This document shows, one piece after another, positions 15,399 through 24,330 of a stretch of 64,000 bases of DNA. Origin of the DNA: Streptomyces fulvorobeus. GTDB taxonomy: Bacteria > Actinomycetota > Actinomycetes > Streptomycetales > Streptomycetaceae. How positions within the stretch are numbered: position 1 is the stretch's first letter; each line of letters begins with the position of its first letter. Location of the stretch: contig NZ_BLWC01000001.1 of assembly GCF_013167895.1 (NCBI RefSeq), positions 3,534,001-3,598,000 of the forward strand. The letters run 5' to 3'. Position numbers and translations under genes: made by a program. Under the pieces are notes generated by a model that worked only from the letters and a program-made list of their open reading frames with translations, did not search any database and was not told the origin of the DNA.

Positions 15399-16838
15399 GT
15401 GGATCAGCGAACTCCGATGCGGCGCGCGGCGCCCGCCGCCGCCCTGCTGTTCGCCCTGACCACCGGCACCACCGCCTGCACGGCCGTCGCCGGAGGGGTG
15501 GAGGGCGAGCCCGGCGCGGCCGGGCTGCGCGATCCGTACTTCCCCCGGCTCGGCAACGGCGGCTACGAGGTCACGCACTACGACCTGGCCCTGGACGTGG
15601 ACGTCCGCCCCGGCCGGGACGAGTTGCGCGGCACGGCGACGATCACCGCCCGCACCACCCAGGACCTCAGCTCCTTCAACCTCGACCTCGCCGGGCTCGA
15701 CGTCACGGGCGCCACCGTCGAGGGGCGCCCCGCCGCGGTCAACCGCGCGGGCAGCGAACTGACCCTGCGTCCGGACGCCGGCGTGGAGAGCCGGCTGCGC
15801 GAGGGCCGGACGTTCCGTACGGTCGTCCGTTACGCGGGCGCCCCGCGGACCGTCACCGACCGGGACCGGTCCCAGGAGGGCTGGCTGAAGACCGCCGACG
15901 GGTCCCTCGCGCTCGGCCAGCCGACCGGGTCCATGGCCTGGTTCCCCGGCAACCACCACCCGAGCGACAAGGCGACGTACACCGTCGCCGTCACCGTCCC
16001 GGAGAAGCTGACGGCCGTCTCCAACGGTGAACCGGTCTCCCGGCGGACGTCCGGAGGCCGTACCACCTACCGCTGGCGCACACCCGAACCGATGGCGAGT
16101 TATCTGGCGACGGTCGCGATCGGCCGTTACGCGACGAAGAGCTCCCGGACCCGCGAGGGCGTCGAGGTGTTCACCGCCGTGGACCCGGAAGTGGCGCGGG
16201 CGAGCGCGTCCGCCCTGGACCGCATCCCGGAGGTGCTGACGTGGGCGGCCCGGAGGTTCGGCCCGTACCCCTTCTCCTCCACCGGCGCGGTCATCGACCG
16301 GCGGGACGACGCCGGATACGCCCTGGAGACCCAGAACCGGCCGGTCTTCCCCGGCCCGCCCAGTACCGGGCTCCTGGTCCACGAGCTGGCGCACCAGTGG
16401 TTCGGCGATTCGGTCACCCCCGCGACCTGGCGGGACATGTGGCTCAACGAGGGCTTCGCCACGTACGCGGAGTGGCTCTGGGCCGAGGACACCGAGGGCG
16501 TCCCCACCCGGCAGAGCTTCGACGCCGCCTTCCTTCAGGACGTCAACTGGGCCTTTCCGCCGGGGGACCCGCCGGGCGCCGCGGATCTGTCGGCCGCGCC
16601 GGTGTACGGGCGCGGGGCCATGGTGCTCGAGAAGCTCCGCCAGGCGGTGGACGACGACAAGGTGTTCTTCGCCCTGCTCAAGGGCTGGGCGACGGCCCAC
16701 CGGCACGGCAACGCGTCGACGGACGACTTCACCGCCTACGCGGAGAAGCGGACCGGCCTGGAGCTGGACGCGCTGTGGGACACCTGGCTGTACGGCGACG
16801 GGCGCCCCGACGACCCGGACGCACCGGTCACGCCCTGA
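15399..16838 (+). CDS. M1-family zinc metallopeptidase, probable lipoprotein
   Basis: About 479 residues. The zinc-binding signature HELAHQWFGDSVTPATWRDM followed by WLNEGFATYAEW gives the complete HExxH-x18-E site of gluzincin M1 aminopeptidases. The exopeptidase GAMEN loop is represented by a diverged AlETQNRP segment. The N-terminus ([20 protein letters not shown]) looks like a lipoprotein signal, placing the enzyme outside the membrane. GTG at 15399 has AGGA 8 nt upstream; ATG at 15417 is the alternative. The protein is shorter than full PepN because it lacks the large C-terminal helical domain, as in many secreted Streptomyces M1 peptidases. Confidence 0.87.
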   Translation: MDQRTPMRRAAPAAALLFALTTGTTACTAVAGGVEGEPGAAGLRDPYFPRLGNGGYEVTHYDLALDVDVRPGRDELRGTATITARTTQDLSSFNLDLAGLDVTGATVEGRPAAVNRAGSELTLRPDAGVESRLREGRTFRTVVRYAGAPRTVTDRDRSQEGWLKTADGSLALGQPTGSMAWFPGNHHPSDKATYTVAVTVPEKLTAVSNGEPVSRRTSGGRTTYRWRTPEPMASYLATVAIGRYATKSSRTREGVEVFTAVDPEVARASASALDRIPEVLTWAARRFGPYPFSSTGAVIDRRDDAGYALETQNRPVFPGPPSTGLLVHELAHQWFGDSVTPATWRDMWLNEGFATYAEWLWAEDTEGVPTRQSFDAAFLQDVNWAFPPGDPPGAADLSAAPVYGRGAMVLEKLRQAVDDDKVFFALLKGWATAHRHGNASTDDFTAYAEKRTGLELDALWDTWLYGDGRPDDPDAPVTP

Positions 16839-16919
16839 CGACCCCCGGGGCCGGTCACGCCCTGACCACCCCCGAGCCGGTCACGCCCTGACCACCCCCG
16901 AGCCGGTCACACCCTGACC
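16824..16919. repeat. 26-27 bp tandem repeat containing the M1 peptidase stop codon
   Basis: Three and a half copies of a unit beginning CCGGTCACGCCCTGAC start at 16824, 16851, 16877 and 16903. The first copy encodes the last codons and TGA of the peptidase gene, so the repeat appears to have expanded outward from the gene end. Copies differ by one or two bases. Confidence 0.85.
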
Positions 16920-16963
16920 CACCCCGCACGCGCACGGGCGGCGCACCCCACGTGCCCGGCGCA

Positions 16964-17003
16964 CGGGAGCCCCCGGCCGACAGGACGCGGCCGGGGGCTC
17001 CCG
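16964..17003. terminator. bidirectional terminator between M1 peptidase and terD
   Basis: Sixteen-bp perfect arms (16964-16979 and 16988-17003) with an 8-nt loop lie between convergent genes. Confidence 0.85.
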
Positions 17004-17055
17004 GAGCACTTGGACGGACCCGGCGCCCTGGCGCCGGACACCCCGAGCGGTGGGA

Positions 17056-17631
17056 TCAGAGGTTGACGCCGAAGTCCTGGGCGATGCCGCGCAGACCCGA
17101 CGCGTAACCCTGGCCGACCGCGCGGAACTTCCACTCGGCGCCGTTGCGGTAGAGCTCGCCGAAGACCATGGCGGTCTCGGTGGCGGCGTCCTCGCTCAGG
17201 TCGTAGCGCGCGAGCTCCGTGCCACCGGCCTGGTTGATGATGCGGATGAAGGCGTTGCGGACCTGGCCGAAGTTCTGGCTGCGGTTCTCGGCGTCGTAGA
17301 TCGAGACCGGGAAGACGATCTTGTCGATGTCGGCCGGCAGGCCCGCCAGGTTCACGTTGATCTGCTCGTCGTCGCCCTCGCCCTGGCCCGTGACGTTGTC
17401 ACCGGTGTGGACGATGGTCTGGTCCGGCGTCGCCTTGTTGTTGAAGAAGACGAAGTGGCCGTCGGAGAAGACCTTGCCGGCCGTGTTGACCGCGATCGCC
17501 GAGGCGTCGAGGTCGAAGTCGGTACCGGTGGTGGTGCGGACGTCCCAGCCGAGGCCGACCGTGACGGCGGTAAGGCCCGGTGCCTCCTTGGTGAGCGAGA
17601 CGTTGCCGCCCTTGGACAGGCTTACTGCCAT
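17056..17631 (-). CDS. terD: TerD-family calcium-binding stress protein
   Basis: 191 residues that align along their whole length with TerD/Ter[31 protein letters not shown], the acidic calcium-binding segments [13 protein letters not shown] and [13 protein letters not shown], and FVFFNN. Family members are cytoplasmic, bind Ca2+ and are linked to tellurite and phage resistance and, in Streptomyces, to development. The gene stands alone here with no terB, terC or terF. A purine-rich ribosome-binding site (GGAAAGGGA) precedes the ATG at 17631. Confidence 0.93.
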   Translation of the reverse strand: MAVSLSKGGNVSLTKEAPGLTAVTVGLGWDVRTTTGTDFDLDASAIAVNTAGKVFSDGHFVFFNNKATPDQTIVHTGDNVTGQGEGDDEQINVNLAGLPADIDKIVFPVSIYDAENRSQNFGQVRNAFIRIINQAGGTELARYDLSEDAATETAMVFGELYRNGAEWKFRAVGQGYASGLRGIAQDFGVNL

Positions 17632-17815
17632 GGGAAGTCCCTTTCCTCGTCGTGTACGGGCTTCGTGCCATCACGAAAGCTACCGTCACCCGTCCTAACG
17701 CAGACGACTGACCACGAGGTTCCTGTTCCCTTTACTTTCTTTGCCGAACTTCTGGCCCAACCGGGGTGGCGGACCCGGCAAAAGAAGGTGACGAACAGGC
17801 TCCGGGGCGGGGAAC

Positions 17816-18250
17816 ATGGGTGCCATGTCCGGGCCCTATGTCATCCGCGGTGCGGTCTCCCTGCCGGAGGCCGAGCTCATGTGGCGTTTCTCGCGGTCCT
17901 CCGGGCCCGGCGGGCAGCACGTCAACACCAGCGACACCCAGGTGGAGCTGCGCTTCGACCTCGCGGCGACCGAGTCGCTCCCCGAGGTGTGGAAGGCGCG
18001 CGCGCTGGAACGGCTGGCGGGCAGGCTGGCCGACGGGGTGGTGGCGGTCCGGGCGTCCGAGCACCGCTCCCAGTGGCGCAACCGCGAGACGGCCGCCGTC
18101 CGGCTCGCCGCCCTGCTCGCGGAGGCCACGGCGCCGCCCCCCAAGGCGCGCGTCAAGCGCCGCGTTCCACGCGGGATCAACGAGCGCAGGCTGCGGGAGA
18201 AGAAGCAGCGCGGCGACACCAAGCGCGGACGCTCCGGCCGCGACTGGTGA
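17816..18250 (+). CDS. arfB: ArfB-type peptidyl-tRNA hydrolase (ribosome rescue)
   Basis: 144 residues with the release-factor catalytic GGQ motif in SSGPGGQHVNTSDTQVELRFD and the basic C-terminal tail KKQRGDTKRGRSGRDW that enters the empty mRNA channel. The domain order and size match ArfB/YaeJ, which frees peptides from ribosomes stalled on non-stop mRNA. ATG at 17816 and at 17825 are both possible starts; the first is closer to the GGGGCGGGGA ribosome-binding site. Confidence 0.92.
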   Translation: MGAMSGPYVIRGAVSLPEAELMWRFSRSSGPGGQHVNTSDTQVELRFDLAATESLPEVWKARALERLAGRLADGVVAVRASEHRSQWRNRETAAVRLAALLAEATAPPPKARVKRRVPRGINERRLREKKQRGDTKRGRSGRDW

Positions 18251-18317
18251 GGACGGGCGGGCGCGGAGGCGGAAGGCGGGGCGCACCGGCCGGGGAGCGG
18301 GGCGAGCCGGCGCCCGC

Positions 18318-18890
18318 TCAGCCCAGCTGCCGGTAGCGGCCCTTGAAGTACGTCAGCGGCTCGCCGTCCGCGCTCGGCGCTTCCGCCGTCAGCACCCGCC
18401 CGATCACCAGGGTGTGGTCACCCGCCGGGACCCGCTGCTCCGTCCGGCACTCCAGCGTCGCGAGCGCTCCGCCGACCAGGGGGGCCCGGCTCACCTCGCC
18501 CCGTACGCAGGGGACGTCCGCGAACAGCAGCCGGTCGCTGATCCGGCCCTTCATCGCGAACCGGCTCGCGACCTGGCGCTGGCTCTCCGCGAGGACCGAG
18601 ACCGCCCACAGGGGCTGCTCGGCCAGCAGGTCGTCCATCCGGGAGTCGTTGCGCAGGCTCACCAGGACCAGCGGAGGGTCCAGGGAGACCGACATGAAGG
18701 CGGTCGCCGTCATCCCGACGTCCTCGCCTCTGCCGTGCTCGTCCAGGGGCGGCTCCTGGGCGGTGACCAGCACGACACCCGCGGCCAGCCGGGCGAGTGC
18801 GGCGCGGAACTCGTCGTTGCTCACCCCCTCAGCATGGGGGATCGGCTCAGGGCGCGGGGTGGGTGGCGTCGTCTGCAGCACACCGGGCAC
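18318..18890 (-). CDS. flavin reductase-like domain protein
   Basis: 190 residues from GTG at 18890. It has a flavin_reduct domain: RLAAGVVLVTAQE, GMTATAFMSVSLDPPLVLVSLRNDSR (FMN contacts) and a terminal PLTYFKGRYRQLG. Members bind FMN and either supply reduced flavin to a monooxygenase or act as small oxidoreductases. No partner monooxygenase is nearby. An internal GTG near 18828 could be the true start because the first 20 residues are Pro-rich and not conserved in type. Confidence 0.87.
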   Translation of the reverse strand: MPGVLQTTPPTPRPEPIPHAEGVSNDEFRAALARLAAGVVLVTAQEPPLDEHGRGEDVGMTATAFMSVSLDPPLVLVSLRNDSRMDDLLAEQPLWAVSVLAESQRQVASRFAMKGRISDRLLFADVPCVRGEVSRAPLVGGALATLECRTEQRVPAGDHTLVIGRVLTAEAPSADGEPLTYFKGRYRQLG

Positions 18891-19083
18891 GCTAGTCGCG
18901 TGCGGCGCCAGGGCGCATCGGACCAGGGGACCAGCCAGGTCCTAGGACCCCGGCAGCAGGCGCCCGCCGCGGTGGCCCGCACGGGACGGATGTGTGTGTT
19001 CAAGAAAACGACGGACAGGCCCGGTGACGATCGGAGTCTCCTTCACGATCTGTTGTGACTTGGCTCACAGAGGGCAATATTTG

Positions 19084-19098
19084 TTGACCCTGTGTACC
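19084..19098. promoter_or_regulatory. candidate BldD box upstream of cdgB
   Basis: TTGACCCTGTGTACC matches the BldD consensus NTNACNC(A/T)GNGTNAN at all fixed positions except one (C for A at position 14). It lies about 100 bp before the cdgB start, in a notably AT-richer 306-bp intergenic region. BldD, activated by cyclic di-GMP, is reported to control cdgB in S. coelicolor. Confidence 0.55.
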
Positions 19099-19196
19099 GG
19101 GTGCGCAGCTCACTGTGATTCAGTGACCGTGACACTGCAACAAGTACGTCGATATGAAACCTGGAGTTGCTGCCGAGGTCTCGGGGAGTGCGAGCG

Positions 19197-20849
19197 ATGG
19201 AGGCCGAGTCGGAACCCTACGTCCGCCTTGCGACCATGCGGCAGCTGCACCAGGCCGTCGCTGATCTCAACACGGCGCGGAGTCTGGCGGACACCTTGCA
19301 AACCGTGGCCGACGGCACCGTCTCCGGTCTCGGCTACGGACTGGGCTGCGTGAATCTCGTACGGCCCGACGGTGACCTCGTCGTCGCCGCGTTCGCGGGC
19401 AACTCCGCCGCCGAGGCGCTGATCACCGGCCGCGTGGGCTCCCGCGAGTCGTGGGAGCGCAGGCTGTCCATGGGTGAGGCGTGGGACGGGCTGCGCTTCA
19501 TACCCCACACCGAGGGGTGGGTCCTCCTGGAGGACGACGTGCCCCAGTGGCACACCGAGGGCCCCGAGCCCCGCTTCGAGGACGAGTGGCACCCCCTGGA
19601 CCGCCTCTACGCCCCCATGTACGCGTCGGGCGGCGGACAGGATCTCCTGGGCGTCATATCCGTCGACCGGCCGCGCAACATGCGCCGGCCCGGCGCGTGG
19701 GGGCGCGAGGCGCTCCAGATGTACGCCTCCCAGGCCGCGATCGCGATCAGCAACGCCCGGCTCCGGGCGAACATGCAACGAGCCCTGGTCAGGCTCGAAC
19801 GCGAACAGCAGGCCCTGCGCGCCAGCGAGGAGTCCTTCCGCCAGGCGTTCGAGTACGCGCCCAGCGGCATGGCCATCGCCGAGATGGGCGGCGACCAGCA
19901 CGGCAGGCTCCTGCGCACCAACGACGCCCTGTGCCGGCTCCTCGGCCGCCCCGCCTCCGCGCTGCGCCGCTACTCCTTCGCCGACCTCGTCCACCCCGAG
20001 GACATCGGCACCCTGCTGCGTACGTCGGCCGAGGGCGGCCGTGCCGAGCTGCGGCTCGGGCGCCGCGACGGCACGTACCTCTGGGTCTCGCTGCGCAACT
20101 CCGTCGTCGCCGACACCGCGGACGGCCCCCGCTTCCTCCTCACCCACGTCGAGGACATCGAGGAGCGCAAGCGCCACGAGCTCCAGCTCGCGCACCGCGC
20201 CTCGCACGACGCGCTCACCGGCCTGCCCAACAGCGCGGAGCTGCGGGCCAGGCTCGGTGCCCGGCTCTGTGAGCGGCCCCACTCGGTGGCGACCACCGCG
20301 ATCGAGGCGCTGGACGCGGCGTACGGCGACGCCGACGCCTCCCGCGTGCACGGCTACCAGGCGGACGGTTACGACGCGGACCCGGTGCCCGGCGGCCCGT
20401 ACGACCACCACGTGCACACGACGGCGCCGGACAGCGAGCGCGACGACGGTGCCAAGGGCCTCGCGGTCCTCTTCTGCGACCTCGACGGCTTCAAGTCCAT
20501 CAACGACCGTTTCGGACATCACACCGGGGACGCCGTCCTCATCGAGGTGGCCAGGCGGCTCAGCACGTGTGTGCGGGACGGGGACACGGTCGCGCGGCTC
20601 GGGGGTGACGAATTCGTCGTCCTCGCGGACGGTCTCGGGGCGGCGGATGCCGCGGATCTGGCCGTACGCTTGCGTAATGCCATCATTCCGCCCATCCGGG
20701 TGGATGGCAGGGCGGTCAGGGTAGGTGCCAGTTTCGGCATCGGCTGGGCCGAGTGCGGCATGACCGCGGAAGAGGTCCTGCGCTCCGCCGACCAGCGGAT
20801 GTACGTCGAGAAGCGCTCCCGGTCGAAGGTTCACCGCAGAGCCGGCTGA
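19197..20849 (+). CDS. cdgB: CdgB, GAF-PAS-GGDEF diguanylate cyclase
   Basis: About 550 residues. A GAF-like domain (residues about 10-190) is followed by a short coiled coil (RANMQRALVRLEREQQALRASEES), a PAS domain (about 205-325) and a GGDEF domain. The active-site GGDEF is intact at residues 469-473, with an RDGD inhibitory I-site at 460-463. The order matches CdgB, a cytoplasmic cyclic di-GMP synthase controlling Streptomyces development. The GGDEF domain has an insertion of about 55 residues rich in Asp, His, Tyr and Ala between LGARLCERPHS and LAVLFCDLDGF, a region usually only about 15 residues long. The ATG at 19197 follows a GGGGAG sequence. Confidence 0.9.
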   Translation: MEAESEPYVRLATMRQLHQAVADLNTARSLADTLQTVADGTVSGLGYGLGCVNLVRPDGDLVVAAFAGNSAAEALITGRVGSRESWERRLSMGEAWDGLRFIPHTEGWVLLEDDVPQWHTEGPEPRFEDEWHPLDRLYAPMYASGGGQDLLGVISVDRPRNMRRPGAWGREALQMYASQAAIAISNARLRANMQRALVRLEREQQALRASEESFRQAFEYAPSGMAIAEMGGDQHGRLLRTNDALCRLLGRPASALRRYSFADLVHPEDIGTLLRTSAEGGRAELRLGRRDGTYLWVSLRNSVVADTADGPRFLLTHVEDIEERKRHELQLAHRASHDALTGLPNSAELRARLGARLCERPHSVATTAIEALDAAYGDADASRVHGYQADGYDADPVPGGPYDHHVHTTAPDSERDDGAKGLAVLFCDLDGFKSINDRFGHHTGDAVLIEVARRLSTCVRDGDTVARLGGDEFVVLADGLGAADAADLAVRLRNAIIPPIRVDGRAVRVGASFGIGWAECGMTAEEVLRSADQRMYVEKRSRSKVHRRAG

Positions 20850-20992
20850 GGTTCACGGCACGGCCATCCCCCTACCCCGCCCCGGTTTCCGACGCTGTCC
20901 CGCGGTGGCAGCGGCAATGAGAGGCGTACTCCGTTCGGGGTAGGCTCGGCCGGTCGGCGACGGCTGGCGACATGGTGAGGAGTGACCCAGGG

Positions 20993-21960
20993 ATGACGGC
21001 CGGAAACAACGGCGCGAGCAAGCCCGAGGACGACGATCCGTTCGGCTACCTGTACGAGGACGGACAGGCGGCAGGCGCCCACGCGCGCGGCCAGGGAGGC
21101 TACGGCTACCCCGGACCGGCCGCTCAGCCCGGCGTGCCCAGAACCTCGTATCACCAGGTGCGGACCGTCGGCGAGCGCCAGTACGGGCAGCACGTCCCGC
21201 ACCAGCAGACCTACGGCCAGCCGCCCCAGGCGCCGTACGGCCGGCCGCATCCGCAGCACGCGGCCCCGAGACGCATCCGGGTAACGGCGGCGCGCAGGGT
21301 CACCAGCAGGGCGGCCGGGGCGCCGGCCCGGGCCGCGGCGGTCCCAACACCAAGGCGCTGCTGATCGCGGCGGTCGCCGTGGTCGCGGTGGTGCTCATCG
21401 GGATCGGCGTCGCCCTCCTCTCGGACGAGGGCGACGCGGACAAGAAGAAGGACCAGGCCGGTTCGTCGGCGGGGCCCGCCGGTGAGGTCGAGGAGTCCCC
21501 GAAGGCGCAGGAGTCCAAGAAGCCGCGGGAGAAGCCGGTCGAGCTCCCCGAGCAGGACGCGGCGACGCTGACGCTCGGTGGCACGGCTTCCCTGGAGAAC
21601 ACGGTCAAGGGCGCCAAGAGCGCCAACGGCCAGTACATAAGCCTCAACGAGGTCGGCCGCTCGGCCACCTGGACGGTCGAAGTGCCGGAGGCCGGTCCGT
21701 ACACGCTGTACGTGACCTACGGCGTGCCGGGCAAGGACGCCAAGACGACCCTCACGGTCAACGGCGAGGCGCCCCGCTCCATCAACATGAAGAACTTCGC
21801 GAACGCCCCGGAGGGCGATCTGGCGAAGGGGTGGACCAACACGTACGCCTACGTGAACCTCACCAAGGGCACGAACACGCTGGGGCTCTCCTGTCAGACG
21901 GGCGACCAGTGCGACGCCAATCTCGACCAGCTCTCGCTGAAGGCGGGCCACGTCAAGTAG
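20993..21960 (+). pseudogene. CBM35-like carbohydrate-binding membrane protein, single-base frameshift
   Basis: From ATG at 20993 (after GGTGAGGAG) the frame encodes a Gly/Gln/Tyr-rich cytoplasmic region (DDPFGYLYEDGQAAG, YGQPPQAPYGRPHPQHAAP). One base added to CCCC at 21264-21267 joins it to the -1 frame: a Gly-rich linker, a transmembrane helix (LLIAAVAVVAVVLIGIGVALL), a charged linker and a C-terminal CBM6/35-type beta-sandwich (SLENTVKGAKSANGQYISLNE, GPYTLYVTYGVPG, NLDQLSLKAGHVK). The intact product of about 322 residues would display a sugar-binding domain outside the cell. The neighbouring nagKA cluster suggests chitin or amino-sugar recognition, as inference. Confidence 0.78.
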
Positions 21961-22033
21961 TCCCGCCCCGCCCTTCGGGGCCGCCGCCGTCCCGGTCCTC
22001 GCCTCGCGCGGGCCGGGACGCGGCGTTCCCGGG

Positions 22034-22071
22034 GGACGGGCCGCCCGCTGCCCGATGCCGGCGGCCCGTCC
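22034..22071. terminator. terminator between the CBM35-like gene and nagA
   Basis: GGACGGGCCGCC (22034-22045) and GGCGGCCCGTCC (22060-22071) form a perfect 12-bp stem just past the nagA stop. A second weaker repeat (CGTCCCGG/CCGGGACG) lies about 20 bp further toward the other gene. Confidence 0.75.
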
Positions 22072-22077
22072 GTGAGG

Positions 22078-23232
22078 TCATCCGATGCCGGGCTCGATGA
22101 TCCACTCGCCCTTGCGCATGACGCCCCGCAGGACGAACTCCTCGTCCAGGACCACCAGGTCCGCGTCCTTGCCCGGCTCCAGCGAGCCGACCTCGTCGTA
22201 CACGCCGAGCAGCCGCGCCGGGTTGGCGGAGATGGACCGGACGACGTCGTCCACGGGAATCCGGTCGATGGTCACGGCCCGGCGGAACGCGGTGTCCAGG
22301 GTGAGCGTGGAGCCGGCGATCGAGCCGCCCTCCACCAGACGGGCGACACCGTCCTTCACCTCGACCGCGAGCGGCCCCAGCTGGTACCGGCCGTCGCCGA
22401 AACCGGCCGCGTCCATCGCGTCGGTGATCAGCGCGACGCGGGCGGCGCCCGCGTGGTGGTAGGCCAGCTCCAGGGCGGCGGGGTGCAGATGCGTGCCGTC
22501 GTTGATCAGCTCGACGGTGACCCGCTCGTCCTCGAGCAGGGCGGCGATCGGGCCGGGGGCGCGGTGGCCGAGGCCCGGCATCGCGTTGAAGAGGTGCGTG
22601 GCGACGGTGGCGCCCGCTTCGATCGCCTCGACGGTCTGCTCGTACGTCGCGTCGGTGTGCCCGATGGCCGCGATCACCCCGTGCTCGGCGAGCAGGTGTA
22701 CGGATTCGATGCCCCCGGGCAGTTCGGTGGCGAGGGTGAACATCTTGGCCGTGCCGTGTGCCGCGTCCATCAGCTTGCGGACCTCGGCCGGGTCCGGGTC
22801 GCGCAGCAGGCTCTCGCTGTGGGCGCCCTTGCGGCACGGGGAGATGAACGGGCCCTCGAAGTGGATGCCCGCCAGGTCGCCCTGCTGGACCAGCTCGGAG
22901 AGGATGCCGGCGCGCTCGATGAGGAAGTCCATCTCACCGGTGACGGTGGAGGCCACCAGAGTGGTGGTGCCGTGCTCGCGGTGCGTACGGACGCCGGTCA
23001 GGACCTCCTCCACGGTGCCGGAGGTGAAGGACGCGCCGCCGCCGCCGTGGTTGTGCATGTCGACGAAGCCGGGCACGACCCAGTGGCCGGTGAGGTCGAC
23101 GGTACGGGCGTCCCGCGTCGCGCTGCCGGCGATCCGGCCGCCCTCGACGATCACCCGGCCGTTGTCGACCGTCCCGGTCGGCAGTACCACCCGGGCCCCT
23201 GCGAGAACTGTGCTGTCTGCGCGTCCGGCCAT
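22078..23232 (-). CDS. nagA: NagA, N-acetylglucosamine-6-phosphate deacetylase
   Basis: 384 residues of the amidohydrolase superfamily. Metal-binding and catalytic motifs are seen: GFVDMHNHG, HFEGPFISP (Glu ligand), AAIGHTDATYEQ (His), ATHLFNAMPGLGHR (His and GlcNAc contact) and the catalytic Asp in LITDAMDAAG. It converts GlcNAc-6-P to glucosamine-6-P and acetate in the cytoplasm. Its ATG overlaps the nagK stop by one base, so the two are one coupled operon. Confidence 0.95.
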   Translation of the reverse strand: MAGRADSTVLAGARVVLPTGTVDNGRVIVEGGRIAGSATRDARTVDLTGHWVVPGFVDMHNHGGGGASFTSGTVEEVLTGVRTHREHGTTTLVASTVTGEMDFLIERAGILSELVQQGDLAGIHFEGPFISPCRKGAHSESLLRDPDPAEVRKLMDAAHGTAKMFTLATELPGGIESVHLLAEHGVIAAIGHTDATYEQTVEAIEAGATVATHLFNAMPGLGHRAPGPIAALLEDERVTVELINDGTHLHPAALELAYHHAGAARVALITDAMDAAGFGDGRYQLGPLAVEVKDGVARLVEGGSIAGSTLTLDTAFRRAVTIDRIPVDDVVRSISANPARLLGVYDEVGSLEPGKDADLVVLDEEFVLRGVMRKGEWIIEPGIG

Positions 23233-24164
23233 CAGGCGGATACCTCCGTGGAGAGAAGATCCCAGGCGAGCAGCCCTGCGCCCAGGCATCCGGCGGTGTC
23301 CCCGAGGGCCGCCGGAACGATGTGAGGCAGCTTCTGGAACGTGACGCGTTCCTCGACAGCCGCACGCAGTGGTGTGAACAAGGTTTCCCCGGCCTCGGCG
23401 AGACCGCCACCGATGATGAGGGTGCGCGGGTCGAGCAGTGTGAGCGCGGTGACCAGTCCGGCGGCGAGCGCGTCGACCGCGTTCCGCCATACCCGTACGG
23501 CGGCCGGATCGCCGGACTCGACGGCCTTCGCGCAGTCCGCCGCGTCCGCGTCGGGGTCGCCCGACGCGGCGGCCCAGGCCCGGGTCACCGCGGACGCGGA
23601 GGCCAGGGTCTCCAGGCAGCCGCGCTGGCCGCAGCCGCAGTCCGGGCCGTCCGGCCGGACGACGATGTGGCCGATCTCGCCCGCGTAGCCGTGGGCGCCC
23701 GCCTCGATGGTGCCCGCGATGCCGATGGCGCCGGCGATCCCGGTGCCCAGCGGTACGAAGAGGAAGCGGTCGGCGCCCCTGCCCGCGCCGATCCGGCCCT
23801 CGGCGAGGCCGCCCGTCCTGACGTCGTGGCCGAGCGCGACGGGCAGGCCGCCGAGCCGTTCGGCGAGCAGGGCGCGCATGGGGACGTCGCGCCAGCCGAG
23901 GTTGGCGGCGTAGATCGCGATGCCGTTCGTGGCGTCGACGATGCCGGGCACGGCGACGCCCGCGGCGACCGCGCCGGTGCCGAAGTGCTCCACGCCGTAC
24001 GCGTGCAGCTCGGCGGCGAACGCGAGAATCGTCTCCACGACGGCGTCGGGACCGCGCTCCCTGCCGGTGGCCCGCCGCGCCTCGTGGAGGAGCGTGCCGT
24101 CGGCCCCGACCAGGGCGGCCTTCATTCCTGTGCCGCCCACATCGAGGGCGATGACATGTCTCAC
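23232..24164 (-). CDS. nagK: NagK, ROK-family N-acetylglucosamine kinase
   Basis: 310 residues. The ATP phosphate loop is ALDVGGTGMKAALV at the N-terminus. The ROK zinc motif is CGCGQRGCLE, preceded by the sugar-binding GEIGHIVV with the catalytic-site Glu and His, and a second phosphate motif is LIIGGGLAEAG. It has no N-terminal winged-helix domain, so it is a kinase and not a NagC/XylR repressor. It phosphorylates free GlcNAc for NagA downstream. A dre-like operator lies 28-43 bp upstream of its start, implying DasR control. Confidence 0.92.
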   Translation of the reverse strand: MRHVIALDVGGTGMKAALVGADGTLLHEARRATGRERGPDAVVETILAFAAELHAYGVEHFGTGAVAAGVAVPGIVDATNGIAIYAANLGWRDVPMRALLAERLGGLPVALGHDVRTGGLAEGRIGAGRGADRFLFVPLGTGIAGAIGIAGTIEAGAHGYAGEIGHIVVRPDGPDCGCGQRGCLETLASASAVTRAWAAASGDPDADAADCAKAVESGDPAAVRVWRNAVDALAAGLVTALTLLDPRTLIIGGGLAEAGETLFTPLRAAVEERVTFQKLPHIVPAALGDTAGCLGAGLLAWDLLSTEVSA

Positions 24165-24191
24165 GGGAGACAGTTTCGCCGGTCGGCCGCA

Positions 24192-24207
24192 AAAGGTCTA
24201 GTCCACT
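24192..24207. promoter_or_regulatory. dre-like DasR operator of nagKA
   Basis: Read on the reverse strand this is AGTGGACTAGACCTTT, with core TGGACTAGACCT matching TGGTCTAGACCA at 10 of 12 positions. It sits immediately upstream of nagK, where a DasR site is expected. Confidence 0.75.
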
Positions 24208-24273
24208 ATCCCGGTTTGTTGCGCCTGCATACAAAACAGCCGGACCCGATACGTTGCCGAAGCGAGACTGGTG

Positions 24274-24285
24274 TGGTGTAGACCT
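24274..24285. promoter_or_regulatory. second dre-like operator, upstream of the orphan sugar-binding protein
   Basis: TGGTGTAGACCT matches the dre core at 10 of 12 positions on the forward strand, 46-57 bp upstream of the binding-protein start. With the site at 24192 it gives one operator for each divergent promoter. Confidence 0.65.
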
Positions 24286-24330
24286 CTGGGTGAACGTGGG
24301 GGAAAATCGCCCTTCGGCGGGGGCTGGTAA

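Noticed and set aside
16824-16919. Short tandem repeats that could suggest a CRISPR array
   Set aside because: The copies are directly adjacent with no spacers, and there are no cas genes in the window.
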